Counted from the first letter of the stretch, positions 32,330-43,696 are shown. The stretch: DNA of 64,000 nt from Pomphorhynchus laevis (GCA_012934845.2 WNNJ02002556.1:31758-95757), one strand, 5' to 3'. Translations and numbers: made by a program. Notes: generated from the sequence alone by a model not told the origin.

Positions 32330-35216
32330 ATCTATTCTCAATAAATCCGATCTTATCCTCAACCTATTCACCAAGCAATCCATCGATCTCTTCTGCCTCA
32401 CCGAATCCTGGCACTCAGATTCCGACGACCTTTCCATTCGCCGTCTGCTCTCTACCGGTTGCTCCCTAGTCGAATCCGCCCGCCCCCTCAGCTCATGCCC
32501 TTCTAAATTCTCTAATCATGGCGGCATCGTCGCATTCGCGCGTCACCCAGCGTCTCTTCGCAAAATCAATCCCCCTTTCAGTCCTTGCTCTTTTGAATTG
32601 CTCACTTGTCGTTATTCTAACCCGATCACTCTAGATCTCGCCATTGTATACCGTCCTGGTTCATCAGCTCCTACTGCCTCATTTTTTACCGAACTCGCTG
32701 ACCTCCTTTCTCATTGTTCTTTGTCCTCAATCCCTTCACTCGTTCTAGGCGACTTCAATATCCGCCTAGACCGCCCCTCTTCCACAGATTCCATCCGCTT
32801 CATCAACATTCTATCCAACTACAATTACAAACTAATCTCCACTGCCCCCACACATATACTTGGTGGGGCACTCGACATCATCGCTGTCCCCGATCATTTT
32901 GCTGCCTACACCTCACTGTCCATCTCTGATCCTGGTCTATCCGATCACTTTCTTATCACCCTTGATCTCACTCACAACCACACCCCTCCTCACACACCTA
33001 CAATCCTACGTCGCCCTTGGAGAAATCTTGACCTCTCCCTTCTCCGCTCTGCCTTACTCAAATCGTCTCTATCATTACCCACAATAACATATTCATCTCC
33101 TCACGATCTCGCCTTTCTTTTCGACTCTGAACTCACATCCATTCTCGATATTCTCTTGCCCTTCAAGTCTCACCCACACCGTCGCTTGCACCGTGCCCCA
33201 TGGTTTGACATCCAATGCCTACTATCAAAGCGTCGACTCCGCCATGCTTTTCGAGTCTATCACCGCTCTCTCAGACATGATTTCCGCTCGATCACTCCGT
33301 CTTTCCGTGATTCCTATCTTGCTCTTCGCCGGTCTCATCTCAACCTACTACGTACCAAATGCAACTCCTTCTGGCAGCATAAAATCATCACTTCATTCAA
33401 CTCTAAGACTCTCTGGCATACTTTTAACTCAATCCTTGCTCGCTCCTCTTCGCCGTGCAACATCAATGCCAATGATTATTCGTCATTTCTCCAGACTAAA
33501 GTATCCACGTTGCTCTCTCACACCCCGGTCTCCATCCTATCCCACTCTGCCCAGTCTAATCTCATCCTTCCGGAACTCTTTCATCTTCTCCCTGTCTCAC
33601 CTACAGAAGTATCATCTGTCCTCATGTCCTTGCCCAACAAAACCTCACCTGCCGATCCCCTGCCTACTCACATATTAAAATCTATATGCTCATCGATATC
33701 CCCATTTCTCACAACCTTGTTTAACTCGTCCATCCGCAGTCGTATCTTCCCTTCACACTGGAAATCCGCAATCGTTCGTCCCCTCCTTAAGAAACAATCG
33801 CTCGACCCCTCCCTTCCTTCTAGCTATCGCCCCATTTCACTACTCCCTACTCTTTCTAAGCTCTTAGAACGCCTCATCTTAATACAAATCAACGCTTATC
33901 TCTCCTCATCCAATCTGTACCCTCCTTTCCAATCCGCTTTCCGCTCTAATCACTCGACAGAAATCGCATGCATAAAAGTGTACAACGACTTACTCATTTC
34001 TCGAGACAAGGCTCTATATAGTGTTCTCATCTCCCTCGACCTCTCCTCCGCATTCGACATTGTCGACCACTCCGTCCTCCTTTCTCGCCTTCGTTATGAT
34101 TACGGCTTTTCTTCCTCCTCCGTAGCATGGTTCGCCTCATATCTATCCGACCGTTCCTTTCGCGTCTGTTCTAATTCATCATCCTCCCCTCCCATCCCTA
34201 TTTTTTGCGGGGTCCCACAAGGTTCAGTCCTAGGTCCCCTGCTTTTCTCTCTTCTGCTTGGTGATCTGTCTCCGTTTATCAAACCTTACTCCTTTAAGGT
34301 CATGCAATACGCCGATGACATTCTAATCTATGCTCATGCACCCGCACATCGCATACACGATATCGGCATTTCTGCCTCCAACTGTCTTTCTTCTATCTAC
34401 AAACGTCTCTCCAATCTCCATCTCGTTCTAAACCCCGAAAAGTCCAAAATAATGTGGATCCTCCCCCGTAAACCAAACATATCTCCTCCCACTGTATATT
34501 TTGCCTCATCGATCATCCCCATAGTCCACAATCTCACTTTCTTAGGCTTCCATTTCGATGATCACCTTTCCCTTAAACCCTTCGTCCGTGACAAGGTCCG
34601 CTCATCTAACTTAATTCTCTGTGACATCCGCCGTATCCGCCCCCTTATCGACTTCCGTTCTTGTATGTATCTTCTTTCATCGCTTCTTTTCCCTAAAATC
34701 GATTACTGCCTTAGCCTTTTCGCCAATTCTCCAAAATCCATCATCCTACCCCTACAACGAATAATCAACACCGCCGTTCGAGTGCTCTTTCGTCTCCGTC
34801 GCTTCGACCACACATCCACATATTTTGCCCAACTCTCCTGGCCCACCATCCACATCCGCATCAAACTCCGCCTTCTTCTCGTTACTTTTCGTCTCATCGC
34901 TGTCGGCTCCCCATCGTTCATCAACCTTCCTTTCTTAGACGATACTCGCCCCACCTCGCTATCGCTTCGTTCCTGTCATACCCTCTTACTCCACGTTCCT
35001 AATTACTCCAACAACTACGGTCTCCGATCCTTCCTCGTCGCCGCCTCACTCGCCTGGAATCAACTCCCTCTCGACGTCCGCCGCGCCCCCTCCTTTATCA
35101 CATTCAAACACCTCCTCCGTTCACACCTTCTCGACACATGATTCACAGTCTTGTTTTGTTGTGGTCATGTAAGCGTGCGCTGGCACGCATTTGCCACGTT
35201 AAAATAAATCCTTTTT
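32330..35216 (+). mobile_element. LINE-A copy A2, long intact ORF2, 5'-truncated
   Basis: One open frame of 941 codons (32316-35141; the first few codons come from flank) covers nearly all of ORF2. Endonuclease blocks: LFCLTESWHSD, SNHGGIVAFAR, LAIVYRPGS, LVLGDFNIRLDRP, GGALDIIAV and GLSDHFLITL. RT blocks: NKTSPADPLPTHIL, SYRPISLLPTLSKLLERLI, FRSNHSTEIACIKVYNDLL, SLDLSSAFDIVDHSVLLSRL, CGVPQGSVLGPLLF and MQYADDILIYAHAP, then a thumb and a C-terminal region ending LLRSHLLDT. The reverse transcriptase looks catalytically complete. The copy lacks the first ~40 residues of the endonuclease, including the NTRSI block, as well as ORF1 and the 5' UTR, so it cannot be autonomous. The 3' tail (35142-35216) has the GCGTGC/GCACGC stem-loop and ends AAATAAATCC plus Ts. 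Confidence 0.95.
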
Positions 35217-35229
35217 TTAACCATGCTGG

Positions 35230-36050
35230 ATCACATTTACAGGTTTGAAACAGGTATGTGCATTTGCTTTGCAGTGACTGTACTAATGCCTTAAAGGAGA
35301 AATGAGGGTCAAACAGAGCTATCTCAGTCACTCCACTATCGGCACACATTTCTGAATTTTGCATTTTATGTAATCTTCAACGAATTCTCTTGGACCGATC
35401 GATGATCCTAGTATTTTCATGCCTTTGTTGACGATAATGCTAACATAATTTTCTTCCTATGTTTTCCGTGTACTTTCACTTTCACCTGGAGAATACCTCA
35501 TTAATAGTTCACATTTAGTAGGATTGACGTAATATCCGTATTTTGGGCCTGTCTGACATATTTCATAGAAGGTTCTGATTAGATTTTCCGCGTTACCAAT
35601 TATTGAAGCATCATCTGTATACCAGCGCATAATTACGTTTTGATTGGAACTGTTGAGTTGTTTGATCAAATGATGCACTTGCATAGGCCACTATAGAACG
35701 AGGATCACCCTGCGTTACACCTTCTCTCGAAAACATAATATCCTCATGTATGCATAACCATGGATCTACTTGATATGTGTTGTGTAGGACCTTGGCTAAC
35801 GAGTGGCATGTCGACTTGATGTTTTTAGTAATACCGGCCTATTTATACGTTTGAAGGCATTGTCGGCATCTGCTGCAAGGATTCATGAACTCACTCAACG
35901 CCTTTCCTTTAGCAACAAATCAATATGCATGGGGTGAATGCTGTTAAATCAATTATCGCATGTTTTTCAAAACCGCAATGCCACGCTTCGATGGACTGCA
36001 AAAACTGCACTGTCACGGTCCACCCTGTTACGATGAAATCAAAGAATTTT
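35230..36050 (-). mobile_element. Decayed reverse-transcriptase remnant, family unassigned
   Basis: The minus strand shows FSREGVTQGDPRSIVAYAS and then RWYTDDASIIGNAENLIRTF with GPKYGYYVNPTKCELLM. These are a QGDP block and a Y-x-DD catalytic block with a GYYVNPTKC region. The pattern differs from all LINE families in the window. I cannot place it between non-LTR and other retroelement classes. It is broken in several places. Confidence 0.5.
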
Positions 36051-37380
36051 GATTACCATTACGGTTAGTTGACGAAGATGATGATAGTAATGATGGTGGT
36101 GATAGTGATTACGGTGAACGAGAATCGATGAATGGCTGACTGCGTTCTAAAATGTGAGCGATATTGATTGTAGATTTGGACGAGTCAACACGATAATCGG
36201 AAGGATAGTCATCATCAATCTGAATTGATTTCTGCATTTAAACTTTTGACTTGTTTGTAAAGGAAAGGCAGTCAAAGGAACAGAAGCCGCAAATGAATTC
36301 ATCGGTAAATATTCTAAAAATTTACACGACACTGTAACTTTGTCCATATATTACAGCCAGCACAATGCACGATACATCATGATGTTCATAATTTGCGTTG
36401 TCCTCTATTGCTTGATTGCAAGACTGAACTGAGTCATTAATTATAATTCGACCTGAATAATTTTACTTGATTTTGACTTATTCGTTTTAGTCATTCACAA
36501 TCTACATGTATTTTGGTTTGAAAATTTTTATATCTTCTCAATAATACGGGTAGTCACTTTATTCTCGATAAGACGGGTAGTCCAGGAAATTAAGTCACTT
36601 TATTCTCAATAGCACTGGCAGTTCGAAATATCTTTAACGTGTTTTTATTGTAAGAATATATTTTTAAAACAAGAATAGTTTATTCTTAGTTAATATATTT
36701 TTAAACAAATTAATTTCAAAGATATGTAGGTTTCAAATTGAAGGTAGAACCTCTCCTATTAATGCCGATTTAATTCAAAATCAGAAATGAATTCAATTAA
36801 ATTTGCAAAATATAATAATAAAGTATTTCATTCAATCTAAATTGGCAATGAAGCAGACACGTCGAGTGATCGTCAGCCAACATTAAAAGGATCGAAACGT
36901 GAAACGTAGGTATTTGATCAGTAGCTGATGAGGTCCAACAATACTGAACTGTAGCATACTGATGTTTGCAGTAAAGGATACCAGATAATCTGCGTGAAGT
37001 GGGCACTATACAATGAACAATTTTGCTGAATATTCAAACAACCTAAAGCTGAGAATACAAATCTGGGAACACCAAGATTGTTACTTTTATAAAAGTAATA
37101 ATAAATTAAATAAACAATGTTCAACTTATACATAAACAATTTTATTCTAAAAATAATAAATTAAATCAACAATGTCTAATCTACCGCTACTCATGCTGTC
37201 AACCAAAATGGTAACACTTTTTGAGATCAATAATACCGCCACAAAATGTTGCATTATGGAATACCGAATAATCTGCGTGAAGTGGGCACTATACAGTAAA
37301 CAATTTGCTGAATATCTAAACAGCCTAAGGCTGAAGATACAAATTTGGGAGCATTTATAGTTAAACTGTCTACATATTTT
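36051..37380. repeat. AT-rich region with a ~110-bp direct duplication
   Basis: The segment GATAATCTGCGTGAAGTGGG ... AAGATACAAATTTGGGA occurs near 36955-37070 and again near 37255-37355, in the same orientation about 300 bp apart, with moderate divergence. An acidic (GAT)n-like tract at 36075-36115 and a pair of GAAACGTGAAACG and CTGATGAGG words at 36890-36935 are also present. No gene was recognised. Confidence 0.5.
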
Positions 37381-37389
37381 AAAATATTT

Positions 37390-38748
37390 ATGAAACTTTT
37401 GCCTTCGTTTTCACTCCATTTCCCCCATTTAACCTAAAGTTATTTACATGCCCACATTCGTACTTCAACTTCTTTTGTTTGTCAAGCTTATTCTCTTCGA
37501 ATTTCTAATCTCCGATGCAACAGATCATTTATTTATTCTCTGTTTTCATATAATATGACAAATGTCTTTTAATTCACCCTATTTCATCTAATGATCCTAG
37601 TCTCTGGGCCCTATTTTAAAGTACATCCGAATTTTTGTCTCTGTGACCCACTAATAGTTATTACTTTATCCTCTATCTTTGTAATCGTCTAGCGATTGAT
37701 TTGGCAATCTGATAGTTATTACTTTATCCTCTCTTAAACCACACAATTGTCGTTTCTGGCCACGTCTCTATTTGTCATATCGAAAGTTGTTATACTTTCA
37801 CGATCAATCTAATTATGAGCTTTCGTCGTTATGTGACTGTCGATAATCTATCTCCCTAAGTTGCTCCAGGCTTCTTTGAAAATCCTTATTGCATTTCTTC
37901 AGTATAGCTGTCGTGCTTTTAAAAACACGATTTCCTATTTATTTTTCTAATATATGTTCACAAGTAGATTTTGTGTTCAAGAATGTTTTGAGAACTGCAT
38001 TTTTATCCGTTCATGAATGTCGCTGCAATTTCGCCTTTGAGTCGTGTTGTAACCACTGTAAACTTTGAGTTATCGTATCGTGTACTTCAGATGCATTTCA
38101 AGTCGCAGGTTTTTCAAATATTTAAACGTGACAACGTCAATGATTTTGATATTTGTTCCTGAATCGATTATCATCGTGATTTTAATCACGGGGTTAAATC
38201 ATGTATAAATCATGTCATTTTTTGTTATTCTACAGATAAAATTTTCAGAATTGATTCGTGCTACCTGTTCTTCTCTAGAATTTCCGAAGGAATGAAAGTC
38301 CTCAACATTTAGTGCTTTGCTGGCTTGCTTTGACTACTTTCTGTAACGTGCGTTCAAAACGATTCGGTTAACCACAAAATGTGCAGTTCTTGATTTTGAC
38401 TGAACACGCGTTTTTTGTCCTTGACGATGTCCTGTGTGTCCCCAACATTTGCATTGCATAAGTGAGTAGTCCTTTCTTACACCCAATTCTCGTTCCCATC
38501 ACTTTGCTATTTGTTCGCGTCGATATTTGGTAATAATTTTGCTAACACTGGTGTTTCCTTCATGTTGATCTTCCATGGTTGTAGTCTACTGTTCCGATGA
38601 TTCGTGTGTAGAAGGAAACTGAAGTGTCTTTTAAATTGATAGCGCGTTTCTTTCATGAATGCCCTTCTTAGTTTGTTTGATGTACAGTTCTCAACTAGTT
38701 GATCGATAAGTACCTGCTCTGCAATGTACTTTTCAAAGTTACAATAAA
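37390..38748 (-). mobile_element. Decayed LTR-element gag-protease remnant, proximal part
   Basis: Minus-strand order: gag-like FEKYIAEQVLIDQLVENCTS (about 38.7 kb), a CCHC-type knuckle region CKCWGHTGH (about 38.45 kb), then a protease-like IIDSGTNIKII (about 38.15 kb). Sequence below 37.9 kb is not assignable. The N-terminal gag part appears to continue at 43697-44060 on the far side of nested LINE insertions. It is an old fossil with several breaks. Confidence 0.6.
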
Positions 38749-39036
38749 AAAGGATTTATTTTAACGTGGCAAATGCGTGCCAGCGCACGCTTACATGACC
38801 ACAACAAAACAAGACTGTGAATCAGGTGTCGAGAAGGTGTGAACGGAGGAGGTGTTTGAATGTGATAAAGGAGGGAGCGCGGCGGACGTCGAGAGGGAGT
38901 TGATTCCAGGCGAGTGAGGCGGCGACGAGGAAGGATCGGAGACCGTAGTTGTTGGAGTAATTAGGAACGTGGAGTAAGAGGGTATGACAGGAACGAAGCG
39001 ATAGCGAGGTGGGGCGAGTATCGTCTAAGAAAGGAA
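38749..39036 (-). mobile_element. LINE-A copy A6, 3' part (split by LINE-B2)
   Basis: This is the LINE-A tail with an intact GCGTGC/GCACGC stem-loop and the last ~70 codons of ORF2. It stops at TCGTCTAAGAAAGGAAGG. In the uninterrupted copy A3 the next bases are TTGATGAACGATGG, which here appear only at 43511, after LINE-B2. Confidence 0.92.
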
Positions 39037-39070
39037 GGAAGAAAATTTATAACTGTTCTAGCAAATTACA

Positions 39071-39190
39071 TTCCAGATTATTCCTGTCAGTTCCAGATTA
39101 TTCCTGTCAGTTCCATATTATTCCTGTCAGTTCCAGATTATTCCTGTCAGTTCCAGATTATTCCTGTCAGTTCCAGATTATTCCTGTCAG
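39071..39190 (+). promoter_or_regulatory. Six 20-bp repeats in the LINE-B 5' UTR
   Basis: Six head-to-tail units of TTCCAGATTATTCCTGTCAG (one with a single change) precede ORF1 by about 50 bp. Copy B4 has six diverged units at the same place, and LINE-A copy A4 has two. Tandem 5' monomers that act as internal promoters are known from mouse L1; the same role is inferred here. Confidence 0.85.
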
Positions 39191-39239
39191 TTCCGCTCGC
39201 TACGCTCGCGGATTGAGCTCAATCTATCGATAAAAGGTC

Positions 39240-40564
39240 ATGCCTAAAAAAGCGCGATCTCAGATCCCGGTTCCTGATCAAGAATCTTCCACATCAAAAT
39301 GCAATGATGGTTATACCAGCTTTGAAGTTGGATGCGATTCCAAAGATTGCGATGTATGGACACTTGTTCGTGTTAAAATATCCGACCACTCGGTGTATAA
39401 ACGTAAACATTTCACTTGCGGTTTTTGTACATCAGTACGACTGCTACAGTTATCCTGCTCATCTACTCCTGTATCACACACGACCACTCAGACCAATGCT
39501 GTTTTAGATGTTTCCTTGCATCAACACCTGACTTCGCATCTTATAATCCCATTATTGAACCTACTCTCTCACACGCTCCTCGTTCAACTATGAACCAAAC
39601 TTCCATTAATCTTTCTCATTCTAACAATGCTAACGGTAAAGCTTTTCATCTCGTACCTCCTCTTTCCTATTCCTCCCCCAATCTAAATAAATCTCAAACT
39701 TCTTTAATCTCCTCACGTACTCCTTACTCGACCTCCCTTGTATCACCTCTCAATAATTTACACCCTTCCATCAAAATCATTTCCAGTAACATTTCCGATC
39801 AACTGATTCAACACTCCATTCCTGTCACTCATGCCCCAACCTATTTTAATTCTCCTTACTCTACCTCCCACGTAACACTTCCAAATAATTTACATCCTTC
39901 ATTTAAAATCATATCCAGTCACATCTCTGATCAACCGATTCAACACCCCGCTCCTGTCACACTTGCTCCAACCAATATTAATTCTTTATCAAGCACCCCT
40001 GTCATTTCCACTTCTATCTGCTCATCTACCTCGACTCCTACCAGCTCTGTCCGTCCACCACATCCACGAAATCGTTTTCCTTCGCGCGATCGCTGTATAA
40101 TCATATCAAACTTAAAGCTTTCCGAATCTGCTTCTCCACAATCTCGCCTCGATGATGATGTATCTGCTTTCAGGTCTATCCTAGCAACCATTCTTCCTGA
40201 TGATAACCCATCACTCTTCAATAATATTGCTCCTGTATCCTTTATTCGTTTAAACAAATCCACTAAATCTAATCATCTCAGTCCTCCACTCTTAAAAATC
40301 GTTTTCCGACATAGTTCACATGCCTCTTCGGTACTCTCCCAACGTTTTAAACTTCTTACCACTTCATCTACTTGCCGTATCTTTCCTGACCGCTCCCATT
40401 CTGATATTGCCCTGCTCAATTTAGCTCGCATTGAAAAACATCGACGTGAAACAAACGGCGAGTCATCCTTATCTATACGTAAAATCAACGGAAATTTTCA
40501 AGTTCTTCACACAAGGCCAAAAATTCGATGGCGTCCCATCTCTCCCCCTTGTCTTCTTCGCTAG
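39240..40564 (+). CDS. LINE-B2 ORF1, PHD-like zinc motif, one frameshift
   Basis: ATG 39240 opens MPKKARSQIPVPDQESS and a PHD-like Cys cluster, CDSKDCDVW ... FTCGFC (about residues 31-63). PHD-type ORF1 proteins are known in CR1/L2 LINEs and are thought to bind chromatin or nucleic acid. This frame closes at 39593. Ser/Thr/Pro-rich ORF1 sequence continues in a second frame, open from 39416 to 40564, with RNRFPSRDRCIIISN, ASPQSRLDDDVSAFRSILAT and a basic ARIEKHRRETNGESSLSIRK region near its end. The shift lies within 39416-39593. Copy B4 has the same arrangement. The second frame overlaps the ORF2 start by 37 bp. No canonical slippery heptamer was found. Confidence 0.8.
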
Positions 40565-43434
40565 TCGATCTCGCTCCTAAGCATACTTTTCGTCTTAGTC
40601 TATTCAATACTCGCTCCATTCTTCATAAAGCTGATATGCTTCTCGATATCTTCGATCAATTATCTATCGATATTCTCTGCATTACCGAATCCTGGCACTC
40701 TGACTCCAACGATCTTGCTATTCGTCGTCTATGTCGCTCTGGTTGTTCTCTAGTTGAATCAGCTCGTCAAATTACATCTCATACATCTACTGCGTCTAAC
40801 CATGGCGGTATTGTTGCCATTGCTCGTCACCCAATGTCTTTACGTAAAATCAACGTTAACATCCGTTACACTTCGTTCGAATTACTCATATGCAGATTAT
40901 CAACGCCTTTCCCTCTGAAACTTGTGATTGTATACCGTCCAGGTTCAGTTTCCCCATCACGTATCTTCTTTAACGACCTTGCAGATCTAATGTATCACTG
41001 TTCATTGTCGTATACTCCTTCTTTTGTTCTCGGTGATTTTAACATTCGTCTTGATCGCCCGTCTGACTCTGACTCTATCACTTTAACTAATCTTTTTTCT
41101 GATTTTAACTATAAATTACTTTCAACAAGCCCAACTCATATTCTCGGCGGTGCTCTCGACATCATTGCTGTTCCTAACTGCTTCAATGACTATACCTCCT
41201 TGTCAATTACTGATCCTGGTTTGTCCGATCATTTCCTTGTCACTCTTACTCTTACTCGTCCCCATCCTCCTTCTCCGCCTTTACCTTTATCTACACCAAG
41301 TCGACCCTGGAAGCTTCTCGATATCCCTGATCTCTGCACAGCCTTACTCAATTCTTCACTCTTTTCAATTCCTCTTAACTATCTCCATCCAGATGATCTC
41401 TGCGTTCTGTTTGATTCTGAACTTATGTCTATCATCAATAGCCTTTTGCCCAGTCGACTCCGACGTTCTCAGCGCTTGCGCCATGCTCCCTGGTTCGATT
41501 CTGACTGTAGTCTTTCTAAGCGTCGCCTCCGTCACTCTTTTCGTATGTATAAACGCTTTCTTAAACGTTCACCCAACTCACTCCCTCCAAATCTTCGTGA
41601 TTCCTACTTTTCTCAACGCCGTTCACATCTCATTCTTATACGTACTAAACGTACTCTCTTTTGGCGAAATCAACTCGAGTCATCTTCCAACACTAAATCT
41701 CATTGGAAAATCTTAAACTCAATTCTTTCACGATCATCTACCCCTTGTAATATAAATCCTGATGAATTTTCTTCTTATCTACAAACTAAGCTATCTAATT
41801 TACTTTTCCTACTACCCATAGCCCCCTTGTACCCACTCTTATCTTTAAATACTTCCCTCCCAGAACTATTCCACCTTCTTCCCGTTTCGTCTGATGAAGT
41901 TTCTTCGGTTCTGCTGTCATTACCTAATAAAACCTCTCCTTCTGACCCAATTCCCACTCACTTGCTTAAAAATATCTGCTCCGTTATCTTACCCTTCCTA
42001 ACCACATTGTTCAACTCGTCCATCCGTAGCCGTACATTTCCTGCCATCTGGAAATGCGCCACTGTTCGTCCTCTCATCAAAAAGCAATCTCTCGATTCCT
42101 CACTGCCATCTTCGAACCATCCTATTTCACTTCTCCCAACCCTCTCTAAACTCTTTGAGCGTCTCGTTCTTAAGCAAGTTAATACATATCTCTATTCCTC
42201 TAACTTATTTCCTCCCTTCCAAGCCGCTTTTCGCTCTAATTACTCTACCGAAATTGCATGTCTTAAAGTTTATAACGACTTACTCATATCGCGCGATCAT
42301 AAATTATGTAGTGTCATAGTTTCTCTTGATCTATCGTCTGCTTTTGACATCGTCGATCACTCGATTCTTCTCCATCGCCTTCGTCATGATTATGGCTTCT
42401 CTTTACCCACTGTGTCATGGTTTTCTTCATATCTATCAAACCGTACATTTCGCGTATATTCTAACTCTTCTCTCTCCCATCCTTCGTCCATTCCGTCCGG
42501 TGTTCCACAAGGCTCCGTATTAGGCCCTATACTTTTCTCTCTTCTTGGTGATTTGTCTTCGATTTCTCATAAATTTAACTTCCGTGTTATGCAATATGCT
42601 GATGACATTCTCATCTATGCTCATGCACCTGTTTATCGTATTCACGATCTTAGTGTTTTCGCTTCGGACTGTCTTGTCTCAATTTCCAATCATCTTTCTT
42701 CCCTTCGCCTTTCTCTGAATCCTGATAAATCCAAAATTATGTGGATCCTACCTCGACGCCTCGGCTTCGAACCTCCCTCCGTATCATTAAATTCTACAAT
42801 TCTTCCTATCGTTGATAATCTCGTTTTCCTAGGCTTCCATTTTGACAACCGACTTTCACTTAAACCTTTCGTTAGAGATAAAGTACGCTCATCTACCTTG
42901 ATACTCCGCAACCTCCGTCAAGTTCGTAGATTGATCGATTTCCCTTCTTGTATGACTCTCATATCATCTCTCCTTTTTTCTAGACTCGATTATTGTCTTA
43001 GTCTATTTTCCAACTCACCTAAATCCACTCTTCTTCCCCTACAACGCATCGTCAACGCAGCTGTCCGAATTCTACTCCGTCTTCGTCGTTTTGATCATAC
43101 ATCCTACCATCTTGCTTCTCTCGATTTGCCTACAATTTATTGTCGTGTTCAAATTCGTCTTCTTATCGTTGCTTTCCGCCTTGTAACTTTTCATACCCAT
43201 TCATTTCTCAACCTTCCTTTTCTTGATAATTCTCGTCCTGTTTACTGTTCCTTGCGTTCCTGTAATTCCCTTCTTTTACATGTCCCAAACTACTCTACCT
43301 CCTTTGGACTCCGCTCCTTCCTGGTGGCTGCTCCTCTATCGTGGAATCATCTGCCCATTCATATACGCCAATCAACTTCCCTGCAGTGCTTCAAACGACA
43401 AATCCGATCCCATTTTAACAATTTATCTGCTTGA
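40528..43434 (+). CDS. LINE-B2 ORF2, endonuclease-reverse transcriptase, intact
   Basis: 968 codons, uninterrupted. AP-type endonuclease at residues ~20-240: FNTRS (26-30), ITESWHSDS (52-60), GGIVAIAR (93-100), VIVYRPGS (133-140), VLGDFNIRLDRP (167-178), GLSDHFLVTL (231-240). Linker ~240-460. RT: NKTSPSDPIPTHLL (467-480), ISLLPTLSKL (533-542), AAFRSNYSTE (566-575), SLDLSSAFDIVD (599-610), GVPQGSVLGP (658-667), YADDILIYAHAP (690-701). Thumb and C-terminal region follow to residue 968. The protein would nick target DNA and prime reverse transcription of its own RNA. All three catalytic Asp positions are kept. Small oddities are HPISLL where sisters have RPISLL, and one Leu fewer after GPILFSLL. 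The clade looks like CR1/L2. This is the best candidate in the window for a source element. Confidence 0.95.
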   Translation: MASHLSPLSSSLVDLAPKHTFRLSLFNTRSILHKADMLLDIFDQLSIDILCITESWHSDSNDLAIRRLCRSGCSLVESARQITSHTSTASNHGGIVAIARHPMSLRKINVNIRYTSFELLICRLSTPFPLKLVIVYRPGSVSPSRIFFNDLADLMYHCSLSYTPSFVLGDFNIRLDRPSDSDSITLTNLFSDFNYKLLSTSPTHILGGALDIIAVPNCFNDYTSLSITDPGLSDHFLVTLTLTRPHPPSPPLPLSTPSRPWKLLDIPDLCTALLNSSLFSIPLNYLHPDDLCVLFDSELMSIINSLLPSRLRRSQRLRHAPWFDSDCSLSKRRLRHSFRMYKRFLKRSPNSLPPNLRDSYFSQRRSHLILIRTKRTLFWRNQLESSSNTKSHWKILNSILSRSSTPCNINPDEFSSYLQTKLSNLLFLLPIAPLYPLLSLNTSLPELFHLLPVSSDEVSSVLLSLPNKTSPSDPIPTHLLKNICSVILPFLTTLFNSSIRSRTFPAIWKCATVRPLIKKQSLDSSLPSSNHPISLLPTLSKLFERLVLKQVNTYLYSSNLFPPFQAAFRSNYSTEIACLKVYNDLLISRDHKLCSVIVSLDLSSAFDIVDHSILLHRLRHDYGFSLPTVSWFSSYLSNRTFRVYSNSSLSHPSSIPSGVPQGSVLGPILFSLLGDLSSISHKFNFRVMQYADDILIYAHAPVYRIHDLSVFASDCLVSISNHLSSLRLSLNPDKSKIMWILPRRLGFEPPSVSLNSTILPIVDNLVFLGFHFDNRLSLKPFVRDKVRSSTLILRNLRQVRRLIDFPSCMTLISSLLFSRLDYCLSLFSNSPKSTLLPLQRIVNAAVRILLRLRRFDHTSYHLASLDLPTIYCRVQIRLLIVAFRLVTFHTHSFLNLPFLDNSRPVYCSLRSCNSLLLHVPNYSTSFGLRSFLVAAPLSWNHLPIHIRQSTSLQCFKRQIRSHFNNLSA

Positions 43435-43510
43435 CTTTCTCATTTTTGTTTGTGGACTTGTAAGCGTACAGCTTGTACGCATTTGCCACATTAAATAAAT
43501 TTGTATTTGT

Positions 43511-43692
43511 AGATGAACGATGGTGAGCCGACAGCGATGAGACGAAAAGTAACGAGAAGGCGGAGTTTGATGCGGATGTGGATGGTGGGCCAGGAGAGTT
43601 GGGCAAAATATGTGGATGTGTGGTCGAAGCGACGGAGACGAAAGAGCACTCGAACGGCGGTGTTGATTATTCGTTGTAGGAGTAGGATAATG
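43511..43692 (-). mobile_element. LINE-A copy A6, 5' part
   Basis: The sequence from TGAACGATGGTGAGCCGACA through GTTGTAGGAGTAGGATAATG matches LINE-A ORF2 C-terminal coding sequence in antisense. It resumes exactly where the 38749-39036 part breaks off. The copy is 5'-truncated near 43692. Confidence 0.9.
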
Positions 43693-43696
43693 TATA

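Larger units (their letters stand above)
39037..43510 (+). mobile_element. LINE-B copy B2, full length
   Basis: This is the only apparently full-length LINE-B. It has a 5' UTR with six 20-bp repeats (39071-39190) and the GCTCGCTACGCTCGCGG palindrome, ORF1 from ATG 39240, ORF2 at 40528-43434, and a 3' tail with the GCGTAC/GTACGC stem-loop and AATAAATTTGTA end (43435-43510). It is inserted into LINE-A copy A6, whose two parts flank it. No target-site duplication of more than 1-2 bp can be seen. Confidence 0.93.

Noticed and set aside
33193-33678. 161-codon frame overlapping LINE-A2 ORF2 in another frame, and its counterparts in other copies (e.g. 41150-41716, 61720-62286)
   Set aside because: They are shadows of the ORF2 linker and endonuclease coding sequence in a shifted frame, with hydrophobic low-complexity translation.
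34100-34282. Antisense 60- and 83-codon frames recurring in every LINE-A copy (e.g. 34282-34100 and 34954-34703 minus)
   Set aside because: They lie opposite conserved ORF2 codons and are kept only because ORF2 is conserved. No start context or independent family is recognisable.
36060-36135. Acidic frame VDEDDDSNDGGDSDYGERES as a possible gene end
   Set aside because: It is a GAT-rich simple repeat with a stop five codons upstream and no convincing splice acceptor.
37172-37360. 62-codon frame in the duplicated AT-rich region
   Set aside because: The paired duplicate at about 36955 does not keep the frame, so coding function is unlikely.
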